A stretch of 64,000 nucleotides of DNA from Adineta ricciae (lineage: Eukaryota > Rotifera > Eurotatoria > Adinetida > Adinetidae), in the NCBI GenBank assembly GCA_905250025.1, contig CAJNOJ010000188.1, positions 62,001 to 126,000 of the forward strand, written 5' to 3'. The notes beneath the pieces were generated by a model, which saw only the letters and a list, made by a program, of their open reading frames with translations, was not told the DNA's origin and ran no database searches. The translations under genes were made by a program, and so were the position numbers. Below, in pieces: positions 1-9,500 of the stretch (position 1 is its first letter; each line of letters opens with the position of its first letter).

Positions 1-215
1 TTTCCTACAGCGGCTCAAAGTTTCCCATAATTTACTCGTATATACAAATATATTTTTGTACTGGTCAGTAGTTACGTACAAGTTCCGCAAAACAATTAAT
101 GATCTCATAATTATTGTTCCTGTTCGGCGAAACCTCTACCAAACCATTGATATCTGCCGTTGGTTCAGTTAGGAAAAGGAGGAGACTCATTGAAAGACAG
201 CCCTTTACACCAGCC

Positions 216-432
216 GACGTCCAGTTTTCAATAGACCGTCCGGTGAGACCCTATAAATATCCATGCAATTTTCATTTTCTATTTATTTCTAGTATTTCTC
301 ACTAGTCGTCACTTATGTCTATTCATCTCGGCGGACGTCCAGTTTTCAATAGACCGTCCGATGAGACCCTATAAATATCCATGCAATTTTCATTTTCTAT
401 TTATTTCTAGTTTTTCTCACTGGTCGTCACTA
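216..432. repeat. two-copy direct repeat, about 97 bp each
   Basis: Two nearly identical copies (about 216-314 and 334-432, period 118 bp) begin with GACGTCCAGTTTTCAATAGA and include a TATAAATA string. They differ at a few bases only. No coding potential is evident. The TATA-like string could suggest a duplicated promoter segment, but this is only a sequence resemblance. Confidence 0.8.
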
Positions 433-761
433 TATCGATGCAAATCTATGGACGGAAAGTTTTCAATAGCGTGGTATTCAACTAGGTAAGTGATAATATC
501 TAATAAACCATATTCTGTCGTCTTTCTCGTTTAGAGTTGATCGCAATGGATCTACTGGACTGGCTAGAACCTAGTCTCAGGTTCGTGTCACGATCAAAGG
601 GTGGGTGAAGATGTGTGGACGTTCGAAATGGGTGAACTACGTTTCGTACGACTCATTTCGAACACCCACACCCTATATTCTGTAGTGACTGAATACGGGG
701 CCTGTAGGAGGATAACTATATAGCAGTGTGTGACTAACCCAAGAGAACAACTAATGCAACG

Positions 762-1000
762 AAGGTTTCGCAGCTATGGATTTTTACGAAACCTTTTTTA
801 ATATAGTTACAGATGGTTCCGTACGGTACCTATGATACAGAACCTTCTGTCTTTTGAAGAAAAAAAGTTTCGTACTAAACCTTTGCTGCGGAACCTTTGT
901 TCTCAGTTTTTCCTGTAAGGTTCTGCTCGGAACCTTCATTTTACTTAACCAAAAAAGGATCGTCCCGTGTATCGGTGGGAAGATCCTTTTTTGGTTTGGT
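762..1000. repeat. foldback-type repeat with AAGGTTTCG motifs
   Basis: The stretch is built from short inverted motifs (AAGGTTTCG / CGAAACCTT, GGTTCCG / CGGAACC) and ends in a perfect hairpin: 947-961 pairs with 982-996 (15-bp arms, 20-bp loop). The same vocabulary recurs in the foldback at 60329-60666, so both probably belong to one non-autonomous repeat family. The open frames across it are by-products of the inverted repeats. Confidence 0.6.
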
Positions 1001-1182
1001 AAAACTCCTTTTTTTTTTACAGTGTATGTCATAATTGACCACATTTCTGTTATGTTATGAATGAAATTAACAGTTCTGTTTGTTGTACAACTCATGTTAT
1101 TTTATTCCAATATTTCTCATGATGCACACTTTCGCTTTGTGTGGAATTTAGGGAGCATTTCAAAGTTTTTGTCAGCCGGCCA

Positions 1183-1312
1183 CAGGGTTACCAACTGTAC
1201 CCCATTTGAGGGTACAGCACCCCAAGAAAATTTGCACCTTTGGGGTACGCATTCTGTACCCCATTTCTCATCTCTGATGCCTCATTTGAGACCTGAACAG
1301 TTGGTAACCCTG
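1183..1312. mobile_element. nested hAT-type MITE, 130 bp, perfect 8-bp TSD
   Basis: Perfect 16-bp terminal inverted repeats (CAGGGTTACCAACTGT at 1183-1198 and its complement at 1297-1312) bound 130 bp with no coding capacity. GCCGGCCA occurs immediately on both sides (1175-1182 and 1313-1320). A CAGGG terminus with an 8-bp duplication is the hAT signature. It is inserted in the left GC-rich subterminal repeat of the 1151-4621 transposon and is therefore younger than that insertion or its parent copy. Confidence 0.9.
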
Positions 1313-1491
1313 GCCGGCCAGCCGCTTTGCCGCAAAGCCGGTCGGCCGCTCTGCCGCAAAGCCGGCCGGCCGCTCTGCCGTGGTAAAAAGACATAAAATC
1401 CATTGCTCATGCCGCGGCAGAGCGACCGGCCGGCTGAACGGCAGAGCGGCTGAACGGCAGACCGGTTGACAAAAACTTTGAAACACCCGCT
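1313..1491. repeat. GC-rich subterminal repeats with internal palindrome (left end of transposon)
   Basis: Repeated CCGCTCTGCCG / CGGCAGAGCGG units occur in both orientations and contrast sharply with the A+T-rich surroundings. TTTCAAAGTTTTTGTCA (1158-1174) is perfectly complementary to 1467-1483, so the left end folds back on itself. The right end (about 4535-4607) carries the same units. Such repeats are plausible transposase-binding sites, which is inference. Confidence 0.75.
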
Positions 1492-1570
1492 TAACTCAAG
1501 GTACGCTTTATCTGATTTATTTGTTTATAAAATTTCATCAAGTTTTAAAAACTTTTTAAAAGTTGTTGCC

Positions 1571-3641
1571 ATGCCCAGCTACAAATGGTTAATGTTCGAG
1601 ACGAAAGAGAAGTCTCAAGAAAAAATGAGACAAATGTCATTACCACGTTTTCAACATAAAAAAGTCGGAAGAAAATCTTATCATGAATTATATCCAGAAA
1701 TAATTGTTGAATTAAAAGATTTGTTAAATACTCACAGTGGTTCTGCACAGGATAGACGTCGAGACGATGCTGTACGATTCAATGGTTTATCAATCGTTGA
1801 CTGTAATAAATGTATTAAAAAACGATTAATGAGAAAATACTCAAAAATCAACAAAATGTCAAATTCCACTGTTCGTCGTTACTTTTTACCGCCAAAAAGC
1901 AATACTCAGAGTAGCAAATTTTATAAAGGTCGTATCTCGGCAAAAATTCCTCAAAAACGGAATTCACAATCGATCAAAGAACACAATGATTTCCACTTCA
2001 CATGTGCACAAGTTAATTATGTCGAAGAAATGTCCAGTTTATACAACGACGAGATTTTAGCACTATCCTGTGATAATAAAGCGAAAATTCCATTAGGTAA
2101 GCACGCCTGCAAAAGAACAACCGCTATTGAGCCTCTTCACCGCAAAATTTTCGGAAACATGAGTTCTCTTAGTTTTATCTTTCATTCTCAGTATAATCAC
2201 TACAGCTAGATTGTAAAAAACTAATTGAAACGATCTGGTTGAATTAACATAACAAATCCTATGTATAAAATGTTTATACGTCAGAACGTATCTTTTCAGG
2301 TGCACCAGCTGTGAGTCGTTATGTACGTTGTAGAAAGTTTCATCTTGTGGAAAAGCAACCAAATTTACCGGATCACGATTTTCCGAAACACGGAATTAGA
2401 ATCAATCCATCTGCATATGTTATCTTATCAAATGGACGGAAACGGTCGTTGAGTGTCGATAGTCATTCGTCGTATGAATTAATAATCAAGAAAAGATCAA
2501 GATCATGTGATGCTCGATTATTTCCAGATATGAAAGGAGATACTATTCTAGTGAGTCAACCATTTCATTGGTTTGAATGTTAAACGGTAATAACCATGAC
2601 TCTTTGCTTCCGTTCATTTAGACGTCTGATAAAAGAAATCTTGAACACGTGAAATGGAGTCGAACAGGAAAATTGTTTATTCGTCCATTTGGGTCTGGCA
2701 TTGATCAATCAGCAAAAGCAACGAGTGAGGTCCACATAAACAATCTTCATCGGATAATAACCGAAAACAATATGTTACTTAAAAAGAATGTTATCACAAT
2801 CATATCTGACAATGGACCGGACTGGAGTACGGACTGTACAGCAAACATTTATAATTTGGGAAGACTTTGGGAAGAACTGAAATTAGATGCATTAATTTGG
2901 GTTAGTTATGCTCCAGGACACAGCCGTTTTAATCCAATTGAACGTATGTTCTCGAGGTTGACAGATTTGCTACAAGGTGTTATTGTCGATTTGGATCCAT
3001 CGTTTAAAGAAAAATCACAACAAATGGACATGGCATTGCTTGATTTGTCTAAATACTGGAACGATAAAAGTTACTGTAATTATAAAATTGACTGTCGTCC
3101 AATGTTTTCCGTCAATGGAAACATATTTGATGGTCACGAAAAATTAAAGAATTTACTAATGAACAAATCACAAACACAGATACAACAAAATCCAAATGTT
3201 CAATTTAACCTACAATTTTATCTTCGTCATTGTATTCGTTCAACATATTACACATCGTTTACTAAATGTGATGACAAATATTGTGTGCATTGCTCTCGTT
3301 TTCCAGTTCGTGCTTCGAAAACACTCTCTCTACTTCGTGCTGGTGGTGGATACATTCCTTGGCCGACAATGACTTACAGCAATAAATGTTACGATACATT
3401 TTTACAGAGAGCACATTCAATATTATGTGGCGAACAAAATCGTTTTCCCGATGAACATTTACCATCGGGCTCAAAGTTGAAATGTCAAAAATGTAAACTT
3501 CCATATGTATTCCTGTCGAAAGCAGATGAAGAAAGACATAATCAATGGATACACGGATCAGAGTCGAAGCGCAAAAGGTTGTCAGTTCAAGTCAACGAAA
3601 CGAGAAAATCGAAAAAACGTTCTCCTTCACCTGAGTATTAA
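1571..3641 (+). CDS. DDE transposase with C-terminal zinc finger
   Basis: Three exons, 1571-2096, 2300-2550 and 2622-3641 (GT-AG introns of 203 and 71 bp, phases compatible), give about 598 residues. The start is the first in-frame ATG; an upstream TTG extension runs into the subterminal repeat. Likely catalytic residues are Asp in CDNKAKIPLG (about residue 166), Asp in SDNGPDWS (about 321) and Glu in NPIER (about 365), with 43 residues between the second Asp and Glu. A CxxC pair in DDKYCVHCS and a C2H2-type finger (CQKCKLPYVF...H....H, near 3480-3555) could bind DNA. The last residues are basic (KSKKRSPSP) and may act in nuclear entry. No stop or frameshift is seen. It presumably mobilises the surrounding element. 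IS630-like and other DDE groups are possible relatives. Confidence 0.8.
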
Positions 3642-4534
3642 TCAAATAATTGACACTAGTATTTCATTATTGTAATTATGTTGATTAGTCTGATTGAAAG
3701 AATTTCAATAAACTGAACTTATCTTTGTACAGATATCCATATAAAAGAAAATTTCATTATGCTTGGAGAAGATAAAAGAATTGTAATTGAAGTGTTGTGC
3801 ACAGGAAAAGACAAATAGAACTCGCGTGAAAACCATAAGCAAAACTGTGATCTGATCATATTCTCAATTTGGCTGGAATGTGTTTAAACAAAAGTAGACT
3901 TAAATGAAGAAAAAGCGATGTACTATAGGTTTCATTGTTATTTAGAGAGGATAAAAAAGATCTCAATAATGAGGTAACTAGTCTGATTTGTTAAAAACTA
4001 ACAACAATAATAATAACAAAATGCTTCAATTGTATAATTGCTCAGTTTGTCGGCCTTACAATGTAGTTGAATATTTGTCATCACTAAGGAAAAAGCTGTC
4101 TGAATCGTATTCAGCCAATTTGTTTAATGGGTAAATAAAATTTCAGATTCATCTGAATTGTTGGAGACAGAACCGAACGCTGCATTGTGTGTAAAAAGAC
4201 AATCAATGTTAGTGACGGCAGGAATATTTTGCTCGGCTGATTATCATTCTAAACTAAGATCCTGTAAAGACATGAATAATTAAAAAATTGTGACCTAATT
4301 ACTTTTGTTAGAATTCAAAATAAGGAGTAGTTCCGACTCGTAAAAATCTTTTTGGTGTTTAAAACTCAAAACTTTTAGCCTCATTGGCTTATCTCCATGC
4401 GATTTTAATTATATATAAATATATTTCGGTCCGATTTTCCATCTCACCAGTTTTTTAAAATTTTGTTCTTGGCATGGATACATCAGAATATGAGTCAGGT
4501 AAAATCATTTTGCTACAGCAAAGTGACCTGAGAA
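3642..4534 (+). other. 3' part of the transposon, no gene
   Basis: A+T-rich sequence between the transposase stop and the right GC-rich end. An AATAAA-like string near 3707 could polyadenylate the transposase mRNA. No other gene or repeat is recognised. Confidence 0.5.
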
Positions 4535-4621
4535 CGACAGAGCGGCATGAAAGCGGCAGAGCGGCCATACGGCAGAACGGCACAGCGGCCGGCCGACCGG
4601 CAAGAATTTTGAAATGCTCCC
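4535..4621. repeat. right subterminal GC-rich repeat and TIR of the transposon
   Basis: Repeated GGCAGAGCGGC / GGCACAGCGGCC units end in CCGGCCGACCGG and the terminal TTTGAAATGCTCCC. The arrangement mirrors the left end once the nested MITE is removed. Confidence 0.75.
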
Positions 4622-4656
4622 TTATTTTATATCAAACTGAACTTCTTTCAGCGCTC

Positions 4657-5068
4657 TATCACGTGATATATGGAGAAAGGAAAAAAAGTTTGTTTAACCC
4701 GAGATATATATAAAACAAATTTGTCTCAAAACTTATGCAACAGGGGTTATGTGTATATCAGTCTTTAATACCCAGGACGATCGTTGCTGGAAGCAGTATT
4801 CCGCTTATTTTCGGCGAAAACCCGCCGGATATTCATATTTTCCGCGCTGGAAACCACGAGAAAAGACTCGGAATCCTACTAAAGGAGCCGGTAACCGTAT
4901 CCGACTATCGGTTATGCCGGGTTCTTGCTGGTTCTCGATAAAACTTTTAAAATCCGATGAAAGGATCCGATCGCCGAAATACTGCTTCCATGAAATCCCC
5001 GGAAGGTCCTGGAACTGGTCGGTTCCGGGCCGGATTGTTCGACCTGGGTAATTTGTCACGTGACAAAT
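4657..5068. repeat. CACGTG palindromes on both sides of a MITE
   Basis: TATCACGTGATA (4657-4668) and ATTTGTCACGTGACAAAT (5051-5068) are perfect palindromes lying on either side of the MITE at 4769-5050. Both are followed by similar purine-rich sequence (ATGGAGA). Each contains a consensus E-box, but no nearby gene makes a regulatory role likely. Confidence 0.5.
4769..5050. mobile_element. MITE, CCCAGGTCGA family, copy 1
   Basis: The ends are TACCCAGGACGA (4769-4780) and TCGACCTGGGTA (5039-5050). TA at both ends may be a Tc1/mariner-type duplication. Internally GGAAGCAGTATT (about 4790) is repeated in inverse near 4978, and GGATCCGA-like motifs are frequent. Related copies lie at 12480-12821 and 61514-61771. 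It encodes no protein. Confidence 0.65.
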
Positions 5069-5917
5069 GGAGACACATTTGCCTTTATTCGCATCTTCGG
5101 GTTTGATGTTTATTTAGCTATGCATGACATCCAAATGTAAAAATTTCACTTACAATAATAAGCTTATATAGAAAAGAGATAGAGAGAAAAGAGAACGGTA
5201 CAGTTGGTTTATAGAAGAAGAGAACAAGATAAAAGCTCAAGATTGAATGAGAATGAACGTCTATGATAGAGGCATTCTTCACTACATTAATATAGTCCTT
5301 GGAGCAATCTACTTCACTTTCATCTAATAACGATTTTCAATGTTAAAATGAGCATTTGATGCTTATATAACCTTGTTTCAATCTGCATAAAACGTTAGAC
5401 CACATTTAACATACGCAAATGATTCACTACTTATTTCATTTTAGGATAAGGCTGAAACGGACATGTAATTGTATGAATAAGAGAAGATGACTAACACATC
5501 TTTTTCGATGAAGAGAAATGTCGTATTGTAAACTCCTAAAACATAAACTATTGGCATATTCATGTCATCTTTGGATGTTTACTTTAATATGAAAGTTAAT
5601 TACTCATATTTTTTCTTTATTTCTGTATAAATTAAATAAGGAAATATATGCCGTACAGAAAAGAATCTCAACAACAAAACTTTAAAAGGTGTAATTATTT
5701 TAATATAAATTTATTGAAATAATTCAATCGAAAATATTTTTGTGATTTTCTTTTCAAAACTTAATTGAGTAATTATTATATTAAAATCATTCGTATTTAA
5801 AAAGATAATAGCAACTTTGAAGCATATTATCCGTAGAGACCAGCCGTATTTATTATTATTTATTTTCCGCTCTCCATCGAGTCCTTTCGTTTTTTTCTTT
5901 TTATAGATGAAAATATC
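5069..5917. other. intergenic, A+T-rich
   Basis: No coding region, RNA gene or clear repeat is recognised here. Confidence 0.5.
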
Positions 5918-6214
5918 TCAAGGGGGGAAAAGCGAGACTTCAGACTTCAACTACTTCACTGGTACTTCACTGATACTTCACTGTACTTCGCTCGTACTTC
6001 ACCAATACTTTTTCAATAGTTCTAGGTAGAAGTATTAGCGAAGTATCAGTGAAGTAAAGTGAAATACGAGTGAAGTACCGGTGAAGTACCAACGCACTAG
6101 TAACTTCACTGTACTTCACCGGTACTTCAGTTGTACTTCATTAGTACTTCACTGGTACTTCACTATACTTCAAATAATATCTGAAGTAGATGAAGTCTCG
6201 CTTTCCCCCCTTGA
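5918..6214. mobile_element. MITE with 6-bp TSD and internal GTACTTCACT repeats
   Basis: The terminal inverted repeats begin TCAAGGGGGGAAA and extend about 25 bp, with one inserted A on the left. AATATC flanks both ends directly (5912-5917 and 6215-6220). The interior is almost entirely a 10-nt unit related to GTACTTCACT, in one orientation near each end and reversed in the middle, so the whole element can fold into a long hairpin. Confidence 0.8.
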
Positions 6215-6305
6215 AATATCTACATTCCTTTTGTCATTGCACATATTATTAAAATATGTAAGCCATACGAAATGAAAGACTTTTAGCAAGGAGAAATAAG
6301 AATTT

Positions 6306-8437
6306 TTATTCTTTTAATTTCGAAGTAACACGAACAATACTGTCATCAATTTTTTGTTTTGCTGGATGTTCATGAAGTGCCAGATTAATGTAAATATTTT
6401 TTGCTTTTTCTAAATAGGTGACGCTTAATTGATAGTCATTTTTCTTTTCATAAAGAAGTCCTATATTTTTTAAGACGACAGCAATGTCGATATGTTGGTC
6501 AGGACATGATTGGTTGAAAATTTTTAATGCTAAATAATATTTTTCTAATGCTAAATCGAATTCATCTAATAATAAATGAATATTTCCAAGTGAACATTGT
6601 GATTGACCAATATCAGAATGATTTTCAGGCAAGTGTTTTTGACGAATTTCTAGTGCTTTCTTATAATAATCCTGTGCATCTATGTATTTCTTTATAGTCT
6701 GATAAACACCACCGATATTGTAATAACATCCAGCAACATCTAAACAATCGTCACTAGATACAGATTTAAATATTGATAATGCTTTGTTATAATACTCAAT
6801 TGCTTGTTCAGAATCACCTTTTTTACTATACACAGTAGCAATACTATTGTAACTCAAACCTATATTAGAATGATCTTCAAAACGATTCATATTAGATAAT
6901 AATTGTTCGTCGATTTGAAGAGATTTTGTTAAATATTTTAAACTTTCTTCGTAATCTCCACGTTCTTCTTCAATCATACCAAGTGAATGATAACATCCAG
7001 ATATGTCATTATGATCATCAGATACTTCGATGAGAAAACGATCATAGTACTTTTTAGCATCTTGTAATTTATCCATCCTAAAAAGAATATTTCCAAAGAA
7101 AAAAAGATTTACTTCATCTGGTTCATATTCATCGTTCATGTAATCCATTAAGGATTTAAATTCTTCATCTTTGATTGAACACAATTCCATTGTAACATGC
7201 CAGAACTCTTTGCTGTATAGACAAACATTTTTAATTTTAAAAACAGATCCTGCCATAAAAAGTAGTTCCTTCTCGTCTTTTTTACTGCTTATTATTGAAA
7301 TATCTGCGAATGGTTTGACATCATTTAAATGAGAACCAGTGTCAATTTGAAAGAGAACATTTTCTAAATTGTTCTCTTGAGATTTAAAACCATGAAAGGA
7401 AAAGCATACACTGGAATCACGAGATGTTGAGAAGAATGTATTAACCGAAATGAGCTTCCCAACAGCAGTTTGTAACTTTTTTATTTCATCGGATGAAATA
7501 CGTTGACCTCGATAAACTGGAGAAGAAAGCGATTCAGCTTTAATGTCCTGTAATTCTTTTTCGATATCATGAAGAAAGAAGCGAAGGTAATATAATAAAT
7601 CAATATCTTTATTACGAAGTGCTTCATTTAGTATTCGAAATACACCATTGTCGGTAGTATACCACCACAATGCTGATTTTGTCTTATATTTTCTTAAAAA
7701 TTCTTCAAGTGTTGTTACACAAATTTTATCCTGCTTTTCGTAGCTTTTGTAAAATGATATAAATTCATCAGTTTCATTATCACTTAGTGGTAATCTAATT
7801 AGACAGTTAATTAATAACTGGGAATAAATAAAAGCACCATTTAGTTCATTTGTTGAATGTCCATTGAATATATCAAATGAAATATGATCATGAGTACTTT
7901 TTTCTTGTTCTTTGGAATCACAAAGAAGCTTCTTAATAAGCTCATTCACTTGAATAAATATTTCACGGATCTAAAGAAAAACATCGAGATCTATTATGGT
8001 CTATAATATTATACCTTCGTATATTTCTTGGTCCATTCTTTATACTCTTTCTGGCATGAACCATAAATATAAATTGCTGAAATCTGTGGTAGTTCATGAA
8101 CTTTTGAAAGAATTTTTTCAACCAATCGAATATTAATTATGAGAATAATGTCATCATCTTCTAATGGGTTTTCTATATAATACGTGCATTCATCTTCATT
8201 TTCGAAAACCATGAAGTTATTAATTAATATTCGCAAACTTTCTAATTCAGTTATGTCCTGCGAGCTATCCATAACATTCCTCAGCCAAACGAACGTACGT
8301 TGTTTCATCGTTTTTGAAAAACAGCAATAGAAACATAGGCAGGCTATATTTATAGAAATCATCTTTATTTTATTATCCAAAGATGGTATCAGTTGTTCTT
8401 TTATTCGAATTGGCACAGGTTTTATCAATAGCCTCAT
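6306..8437 (-). CDS. NAD-protein-arginine ADP-ribosyltransferase with TPR repeats (ART-TPR 1)
   Basis: Two exons are supported: 8437-8015 and 7970-6306, separated by a 44-bp GT-AG intron in phase 0 (about 695 residues; the true start may lie further upstream or at a later ATG). The N-terminal region (WL..., DECTYYIE, IYIYG) matches the same part of the two paralogues at 18902 and 22030. The ART domain shows the R-S-E pattern: YRGQR, SVNTFFSTS and an ExE in KDEKELLF, which in this family marks arginine-specific mono-ADP-ribosylation from NAD. The C-terminal half holds about six TPR units (for example YNSIATVYSKKGDSEQAIEYYNKAL-type), a protein-binding solenoid. No signal peptide is obvious. Neighbours are repeats. 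The reaction is inferred from motifs; the substrate is unknown. Confidence 0.85.
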
Positions 8438-8859
8438 TAATATGAAAGAAAAAAATTTACATTTGTGTTCCTATAATTTTAAGACATTATAATAGACAAC
8501 AAAATAATTTTATATCATTTATATATTTTTATGTATAGTTTTACAAGATAGTGGAACAGCTGATTTATCTCTTTCAATAATCAAATATATTTCATTAATA
8601 TCAATTGACAATACAGAATTTGATCTGTCCCAAATAGTGTCACTTGAGATATATAATTCAATAGGCCATGTAATAGAAAGAAAGAGAAGAGAAAAAAACG
8701 ATGTGCAAATCATCTACAGCATTCGTTTGTTTTTCTTTGTGTTTTGATGACAATGGCAATACCCACCTGCATCACTTCGTCGATAAAAACCACCACCATA
8801 AGGAATACAAATACACGTAGGGTATCTTAAAATAGGATTCGCGTTTTTCTTGGATGAAA
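8438..8859. other. upstream region of ART-TPR 1
   Basis: This stretch would hold the promoter and any 5' exon of the minus-strand gene. A short minus-strand frame near 8720-8825 reads Cys/Gly-rich (CICIPYGGGFY, GGYCHCHQ) and could be part of an exon, but no start or splice context ties it to a gene. Confidence 0.3.
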
Positions 8860-9500
8860 TCGCCTGATGCTGGGATCAAACGGGACCAACACCGGACCTA
8901 GATACAGCTCGACGAGCTCTATGGAATAGCCTATTTACTTTCTCCAAAAGACCCATCCTTCTAGTGAAAAAGTCAAAAAAAACTAGTAAAAATCAGGTAA
9001 AAAATGGTAAAAATTTAGTAAAACCTGAATGGACTCGCCTACGAATGGGAACAAGCAGTCAAACTTTCAAGATCAAAAGATCTCGACGAGCTCTATCGAA
9101 TGAACACCTTTTAAAAGCCTGATTCAGATAAATCTTACTAGTAAAAACGCTAAATACACCAGCTTTCACTAGTGATTCTCACTAAAACCTGTATGGATTC
9201 GCTTATAGATCGGACCAAATAGTAAAACTGTCATGGTCGATAGAGTTGATCAAGCTCTGTCGGTTGACTAACTTGAATACTATATTCGAATATACCATAG
9301 TGGTAAAAATCACTAAATAGTAACTTCTTACTAGTGATTTTACTATATCCAAAAAGCATTGATTCAGAGGTCAGATCAGAGTAGGCCAATGTTAGACCGA
9401 GATAGAACTCGACGAGATCTACCGATTGAGTATCATGGATGCTATATTGGATTAAGTTAGAATAGTAAAGATTACTATTTAATAAGTTTTTTACTAGCGA
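8860..9500. repeat. diverged tandem repeat, four units of about 165 bp
   Basis: The motif CTCGACGAGCTCTAT and its variants recur near 8908, 9082, 9246 and 9408, each embedded in similar flanks (GGACCAA upstream; ACTAGTGATTTTAC-like downstream). Spacing is about 174, 164 and 162 bp. Units are well diverged, so the array is old. No coding capacity. Confidence 0.65.

Larger units (their letters stand above)
1151..4621 (+). mobile_element. complete DNA transposon, 3.47 kb, TTA target duplication, unclassified superfamily
   Basis: Perfect 14-bp terminal inverted repeats GGGAGCATTTCAAA (1151-1164) and TTTGAAATGCTCCC (4608-4621) bound the element. The inverted similarity continues inward for roughly 60 bp through GC-rich CCGGCC and CTGCCG motifs. 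TTA lies directly outside both ends and fits a 3-bp target-site duplication. Inside is one spliced DDE transposase gene. A TTA/TAA duplication and a GGG start are typical of PIF/Harbinger, but the transposase motifs do not look like that family, so I leave the superfamily open. The intact gene, matching ends and clean duplication suggest fairly recent activity. Confidence 0.8.

Noticed and set aside
540-760. Possible tRNA (GGTTCGTGTC near 580)
   Set aside because: No cloverleaf pairing or A/B box pair could be found.
784-1095. 103-residue minus frame and 68-residue plus frame
   Set aside because: Both are by-products of a foldback repeat rich in inverted motifs.
1061-1486. Overlapping frames on both strands with RPLCRKAG / GRLCGRAADR repeats
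   Set aside because: They are translations of the GC-rich subterminal repeats and MITE of the transposon.
1466-1570. Upstream TTG start for the transposase
   Set aside because: It lies in the element's subterminal repeat; the first ATG at 1571 fits better.
5940-6180. Possible CRISPR-like array of GTACTTCACT units
   Set aside because: Units are adjacent without spacers, change orientation and lie inside a MITE in a eukaryotic genome.
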